Source of the DNA: Erysipelotrichaceae bacterium UBA6182
GTDB taxonomy: Bacteria; Bacillota_I; Bacilli_A; Erysipelotrichales; Erysipelotrichaceae
Assembly: GCA_002422065.1 (NCBI GenBank)
Contig: DITO01000025.1
Coordinates: 1-10,485, forward strand
Reading direction: 5' to 3'
Length of the DNA: 10,485 bases
Shown: positions 6,458 to 10,485 of the stretch, in pieces
Layout: every line of letters begins with the position of its first letter
Numbering within the stretch: position 1 is the first letter of the stretch
Notes under the pieces: generated by a model
What the model was told of the DNA's origin: nothing
The model's database searches: none
What the model saw: the letters and a program-made list of their open reading frames with translations, nothing else
Translations under genes and position numbers: made by a program

Positions 6458-7858
6458 TCAGAACTTTCCATCTTTATTTGCTTCTGCTAAATCATCATAC
6501 AGATGTGTAGGATATTTCTTAGTAAAACATGCATGACAAACCTTGTTGTGCCCTAATGCTTCAGTTAAACCTTCCATAGAAAGGAATGCTAATGAATCAG
6601 CCCCAATAAGTTGTCTTAGTGATTCAACTGAATGTTGAGCACTAATAAGCTCATCCATCGTCGATGTATCTACCCCATAAAAACATGGAGCAATAATTGG
6701 AGGTGATGCAATACGAACATGCACTTCTTTTGCACCTGCTTCCTTCAACATTGATACAATACGCATTGATGTCGTTCCACGAACAATTGAATCATCAATT
6801 AAGATTACTCTTTGATTTGCAATGACACTTCTCACTGGAGCAAGTTTCATCTTAACTCCCTTCTCACGAAGTTCTTTTGAAGGTTCAATAAATGTACGTC
6901 CACTATACTTATTCTTAATTAATCCAAGCTCATAGGAAAGACCCGTGGCTTCTGCATACCCACTAGCGGCTGATAATGATGAATCAGGGACTCCAATCAC
7001 TATGTCTGCTTCCACATGAGACTCTTTAGCTAATTGTCGCCCACAGGCTTTACGAGCACGATGAACATTAATTCCACTAAGATCACTATCAGGTCTTGAG
7101 AAATAGATATATTCCATTGCACAGATCTTTTCTTGAACATCTGGACTATAACTAGAGCTATGAATTCCTTCTTTATTAATAATCACAATCTCCCCAGGTA
7201 AAATATCACGAACAAATGTCGCACCTACTGCATCTAAGGCACATGTTTCACTTGCGACCACATAACCTCCATTAAACTGTCCAATCGAGATGGGTCTCAA
7301 TCCATGTTTATCACGCATGGCATACAGTGTATCTTTTGTAAGTAGTAAGAATGCAAATGCTCCTTCAAGATAAATCAATGCTTCCTTGATAGCTTCTAAG
7401 CGATCACGTCGTGTTTCTTTTTGAATTAGATGCGCTAAGATTTCAGAATCAGATGAACTTTGAAAAATAGTACCAGAGCGCTCAAGTTGTGTCTTCAATT
7501 GTCTTGAATTAACGATATTCCCATTATGACATAATGCAAAATCACCACTCCCATGTCTAAATAGAAAAGGTTGAACATTTAATAACCCACCACCCCCGGT
7601 AGTAGAATAGCGAACATGTCCAATGGAATGTTGCCCACTCAACTTCTTAAGTACTGATTCAGGAAAGACAAAGCGAACATTCCCTTCATTCTTTATTCCA
7701 AGTAAACGTTCTTCATCACTAACCACCATGCCTGCCCCTTCTTGACCACGATGTTGTAAAGCATGCAACCCATAATAAGTTAATTCTGAAGCATTGTGGA
7801 CATTGAAAACACCAAAGACACCACATTCTTCATGCAGTTCTCGCTCATTAAGAATCAT
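6458..7858 (-). CDS. purF: Amidophosphoribosyltransferase (PRPP amidotransferase)
   Basis: First committed step of the pathway: glutamine-derived ammonia is added to PRPP to give phosphoribosylamine. The 466-residue protein belongs to the B. subtilis type. It starts with an 11-residue propeptide followed by Cys12 in EECGVFGVF, the N-terminal nucleophile exposed after self-cleavage. The Ntn glutaminase domain spans about 12-235, with LQHRGQEGAG (34-43), HVRYSTTG (81-88) and HNGNIVN (111-117). The phosphoribosyltransferase domain follows, with the PRPP loop VILIDDSIVRGTTS (351-364). Cys246, Cys392 and the pair Cys441/Cys444 correspond to the [4Fe-4S] ligands of the Bacillus enzyme, so an oxygen-sensitive cluster is expected. 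Family members are usually feedback-inhibited by purine nucleotides. The start overlaps purC by 11 nt, with AGAGGGG (7866-7872) spaced 7 nt. Confidence 0.98.
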   Translation of the reverse strand: MILNERELHEECGVFGVFNVHNASELTYYGLHALQHRGQEGAGMVVSDEERLLGIKNEGNVRFVFPESVLKKLSGQHSIGHVRYSTTGGGGLLNVQPFLFRHGSGDFALCHNGNIVNSRQLKTQLERSGTIFQSSSDSEILAHLIQKETRRDRLEAIKEALIYLEGAFAFLLLTKDTLYAMRDKHGLRPISIGQFNGGYVVASETCALDAVGATFVRDILPGEIVIINKEGIHSSSYSPDVQEKICAMEYIYFSRPDSDLSGINVHRARKACGRQLAKESHVEADIVIGVPDSSLSAASGYAEATGLSYELGLIKNKYSGRTFIEPSKELREKGVKMKLAPVRSVIANQRVILIDDSIVRGTTSMRIVSMLKEAGAKEVHVRIASPPIIAPCFYGVDTSTMDELISAQHSVESLRQLIGADSLAFLSMEGLTEALGHNKVCHACFTKKYPTHLYDDLAEANKDGKF

Positions 7859-8573
7859 GAGAAAACCCCTCTTTTAAGCGATTAAGAATTTCTTGATAAG
7901 CATCTTCAACGTTTCCTAAGTCACGTCTAAAACGATCTTTATCAAGTTTTCTTTGAGTTTCTTTATCCCATAAACGACATGAATCTGGAGATATTTCATC
8001 TGCTAATACAATTTCATTATTAGGTAGTATCCCAAATTCAATCTTAAAATCCACTAACGTAATTCCAATGGAGTTAAAGAGTTCAATGAGTATCGCATTA
8101 ATTTTCAGTGTTAGTTCTTTAATGGTATCAAGTTGGTCTTGAGTTGCAATACCTAATGCAATCGCATGGTCTTCATTAATGAGTGGATCATTAAGATCAT
8201 CATTCTTATAACACAACTCATAAATAACCTTAGGAGCTACAGTACCTTCCACAATATCTAATCGCTTTGACATTGAACCTGCAATGATATTGCGGACAAT
8301 GACTTCTAAAGGAAAGATAGACACCTTGTAGCAAAGTTGCTCAACCTCATTAAGAGTCTCAATGTAATGAGTAGGAATCTTATGTTTATGAAGTTGATGA
8401 AAAAGAAGCGTGGATATCGCATTATTAAGCTTTCCTTTATTCGGAATATGCGCTCGTTTTATCCCATTAAATGCTGTCGCATCATCTTTATAACGCATCA
8501 CATAGACATCATCACGTTCAGTGGTAAAGAGTTGTTTTGCCTTACCTTCATAAACCAGTTCTAATTTTTTCAT
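7848..8573 (-). CDS. purC: Phosphoribosylaminoimidazole-succinocarboxamide (SAICAR) synthase
   Basis: ATP-dependent condensation of CAIR with aspartate to SAICAR. At 241 residues it is the compact bacterial form. Visible landmarks are YEGKAKQLFTT (8-18, nucleotide-binding start), DATAFNG (31-37), the signature VIVRNIIAGS (91-100), LVDFKIEFG (173-181) and LADEISPDSCRLWDKET (190-206). The ATG forms a 4-nt ATGA overlap with the purL stop, and GAGGT at 8577-8581 lies only 3 nt upstream, a rather tight spacing that may lean on coupling with purL. Its 3' end overlaps purF by 11 nt. Its substrate CAIR needs PurE (with or without PurK), which is not encoded in the window. Confidence 0.97.
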   Translation of the reverse strand: MKKLELVYEGKAKQLFTTERDDVYVMRYKDDATAFNGIKRAHIPNKGKLNNAISTLLFHQLHKHKIPTHYIETLNEVEQLCYKVSIFPLEVIVRNIIAGSMSKRLDIVEGTVAPKVIYELCYKNDDLNDPLINEDHAIALGIATQDQLDTIKELTLKINAILIELFNSIGITLVDFKIEFGILPNNEIVLADEISPDSCRLWDKETQRKLDKDRFRRDLGNVEDAYQEILNRLKEGFSHDS

Positions 8574-10485
8574 AGTACCTCACTTGTGTTTTTGAAATAG
8601 CGAATGCCATTCTCGAATAATCCACAATCCACGAATCCTTCAATATTCTGATAACAACCTTCAATTACACGCTCTGTATGTCCCATCTTCCCTAGGATAT
8701 GCCCACATGGGGAGATTAATCCTTCTATCGCCATGGCTGAGCCATTCACATTGATCTGAGCATCCATCCAGCTTTGTGCATTTTCGTCACACATCTGAAA
8801 GGCGATTTGTTTTTGATCAATCCATGTCTTTATCATGGCTTCACTGGCCATTAATCTTCCTTCTCCATGGCTTACAGGAACTTTGATGACTTCGTCGCTC
8901 ATACCTTGAAGCCAAGGAGAATGATCACTCACTAAGCGAGTAGAAACGATGGTACTAATGTGACGCCCTAACGCATTAAAGGTTAATGTTGCATCGTCTG
9001 ATGTTAAATCTTTGATTTCACCATAAGGAAGTAGACCTGATTTAATTAAAGCTTGAAATCCATTGCATATGCCTAGAATCAATCCTTTACGTTCAATTAA
9101 GCGTGTTATCGCTGCCTTAATACTTTCATTTCTTAGAATATTAACAATAAATTTAGCACTACCATCAGGTTCATCCCCCATAGAGAAACCTCCTGCTAGA
9201 ACTAATATATGAGCCTTATCAATAGCATGCGTGAGATGTTCTATAGATTGAAGTAATCGCTCAGGAGTTAATGTGTTTATAGGTACAATCTCACACACTC
9301 CTCCTGCTTTCTCAAATGCTCTCTTTGTATCATCTTCACAGTTTGTCCCTGGAAATAAAGGAATGATTACATTCACCTCTTTGACTGGTGGAAATGGATA
9401 TTTCTTTATGGTTGTTCTTTGGCGTGGGAGTGTTACTTCTGCATGAGTTGATTGATGAAAGCGAGGATAGATGAAGTCTAGTCCTGATTGGAATGCTTCA
9501 AAGATTTCTTCTTTGTTTAGTTTTTGATGTTGAATGGTTAATTCTTCACTAATGGTTCCTAGTGGAATCCATCCTGGCATATCTAAAGATGATTCTACGA
9601 TGATACTTGCAGGATAATCACGAGTAATATCTAAGTCACTTGTGTAGTTCATTCCAAGATGATTCCCTGCAAGCATCGTGATACAACTTGCAAATAGTGA
9701 TTCCTTGACAACATAAGCACTCTTAACACACCCTTGCACATGAGCATTCTCTAATGATTTATACATTGTCTTCGCAACTTCTAGATTAAAGTTTCCATCT
9801 GGATGTTGAGGAACTTTTAATAGATAAAGCATATTCCCAAGATGTTTGGCTTGTGATGTAATGACCTTATCTGCAGATGTGGTTGAACATGCAAAGCTTA
9901 CTAAGGTAGGTAAGACATCCATATCTTTAAACGATCCTGACATACTATCCTTACCACCAATGGCAGGACGTTGAAAGAATGTTTGGATTGATAGTGCTCC
10001 TAGTAGTGCACTAACGACCTCTCCCCACATGGTGTCATTTTTTAACTTAGGAAAGTATTCTTGAAATGAAAAGAAGATATCTTTTATTTGTCCCCCACAC
10101 GCAACTACTTTTGCAATACTCTCAAGCACTGCTCCTTGAGCACTGATATACATATTTCCTTCACTCAAGCGAGGATTAAATCCATACGTTAAGATTGAAG
10201 CCATTGATGTCGACTTTGGATGAGGAATAAAAGATACACTCCCCATAGAAGGGGTTAACTGATGTTTACCTCCTAATGGAGATAAAACACTTAAAGCATT
10301 AATTGAACTATCAAAGTTTTCAATCAAACCTTTCTGTGAACTTACATTGAGGGATGACATATGTTTTAATGCCCATTCTGGTGAGAATGTTTGACTTTGC
10401 GGTTGTAATCCTTTTGTGCTTACACGGACATTGACATGTTGTTGTGCTCCATGGGTATCGATAAGTTCACGGGATAAATCAACAA
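8570..10485 (-). CDS. purL: Phosphoribosylformylglycinamidine (FGAM) synthase, large fused type, C-terminal part
   Basis: Converts FGAR, glutamine and ATP to FGAM. The reading frame stays open to the right edge: the 41 codons above the Met codon at 10358-10360 are homologous-looking (VDLSRELIDTHGAQQH, then VNVRVSTKG), so that Met is internal and the gene starts outside. About 637 residues are visible, roughly the C-terminal half of a protein usually near 1,200-1,300 residues. The PurM-like domain contains RPAIGGKDSM (9941-9970). A class I glutaminase domain occupies about the last 265 residues, with PGTNCE (Cys at 9338-9340), nucleophile Cys in GICNGFQ (9065-9067), PVSHGEGR, and the His/Glu of GHTERV (8678-8680 and 8672-8674), so the triad is complete. 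This fusion replaces separate purS and purQ. The stop overlaps the purC start by 4 nt. Confidence 0.96.
   Translation of the reverse strand, partial: VDLSRELIDTHGAQQHVNVRVSTKGLQPQSQTFSPEWALKHMSSLNVSSQKGLIENFDSSINALSVLSPLGGKHQLTPSMGSVSFIPHPKSTSMASILTYGFNPRLSEGNMYISAQGAVLESIAKVVACGGQIKDIFFSFQEYFPKLKNDTMWGEVVSALLGALSIQTFFQRPAIGGKDSMSGSFKDMDVLPTLVSFACSTTSADKVITSQAKHLGNMLYLLKVPQHPDGNFNLEVAKTMYKSLENAHVQGCVKSAYVVKESLFASCITMLAGNHLGMNYTSDLDITRDYPASIIVESSLDMPGWIPLGTISEELTIQHQKLNKEEIFEAFQSGLDFIYPRFHQSTHAEVTLPRQRTTIKKYPFPPVKEVNVIIPLFPGTNCEDDTKRAFEKAGGVCEIVPINTLTPERLLQSIEHLTHAIDKAHILVLAGGFSMGDEPDGSAKFIVNILRNESIKAAITRLIERKGLILGICNGFQALIKSGLLPYGEIKDLTSDDATLTFNALGRHISTIVSTRLVSDHSPWLQGMSDEVIKVPVSHGEGRLMASEAMIKTWIDQKQIAFQMCDENAQSWMDAQINVNGSAMAIEGLISPCGHILGKMGHTERVIEGCYQNIEGFVDCGLFENGIRYFKNTSEVL

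Noticed and set aside
8337..8564. Plus-strand open frame opposite the start of purC
   Set aside because: The purC motifs in this stretch are intact, and the antisense translation shows no recognisable pattern.
1..10485. Mobile element, CRISPR array, defence system or other novel cassette
   Set aside because: The window is almost fully occupied by intact housekeeping genes on one strand, with no direct-repeat arrays, transposase-like genes or compositional break visible by eye.

Overview
The window is A+T-rich bacterial DNA with every gene on the minus strand. It holds most of a de novo purine (IMP) biosynthesis operon, followed by one separate membrane-protein gene. In transcription order (right to left) the genes are purL (3' part only), purC, purF, purM, purN, purH, purD and purB, then a UPF0316/YebE-like gene. 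Strong AGGAGG-type ribosome binding sites, a Bacillus-type PurF (cleaved propeptide plus four [4Fe-4S]-ligand cysteines) and the YebE-like neighbour point to a low-G+C Firmicute (Bacillota). The fused, glutaminase-containing PurL argues against a Bacillus-like species with separate purS/purQ/purL. A Clostridia- or Erysipelotrichia-like host would fit, but the exact taxon cannot be fixed by eye.

Layout. 8570-10485 is the C-terminal half of the large PurL; the gene enters from beyond the right edge. From 8573 down to 825 the operon is extremely compact. Six of the seven junctions overlap: purL/purC by 4 nt, purC/purF by 11, purM/purN by 4, purN/purH by 20, purH/purD by 4 and purD/purB by 8. Only purF/purM has a gap, of 8 nt. 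Positions 657-824 are non-coding and carry a hairpin that probably ends the pur transcript, plus a weak candidate promoter. Positions 21-656 encode the UPF0316 protein, whose stop codon sits in the loop of a classic intrinsic terminator at 4-31.

Together the enzymes cover PRPP to phosphoribosylamine (PurF), GAR (PurD), FGAR (PurN), FGAM (PurL), AIR (PurM), SAICAR (PurC), AICAR (PurB) and IMP (PurH). PurB also acts in the AMP branch. The AIR carboxylation step (PurE, with or without PurK) is not in the window, nor is the operon promoter with any PurR box or purine riboswitch; these would lie to the right.

Every enzyme keeps the catalytic motifs I could check, with no frameshift and no mobile element. 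I see no sign of a novel defence, mobile or RNA system. The points worth a second look are the UPF0316 neighbour, the purD start without a Shine-Dalgarno site, the GTG start of purN, and the two terminator-like hairpins.
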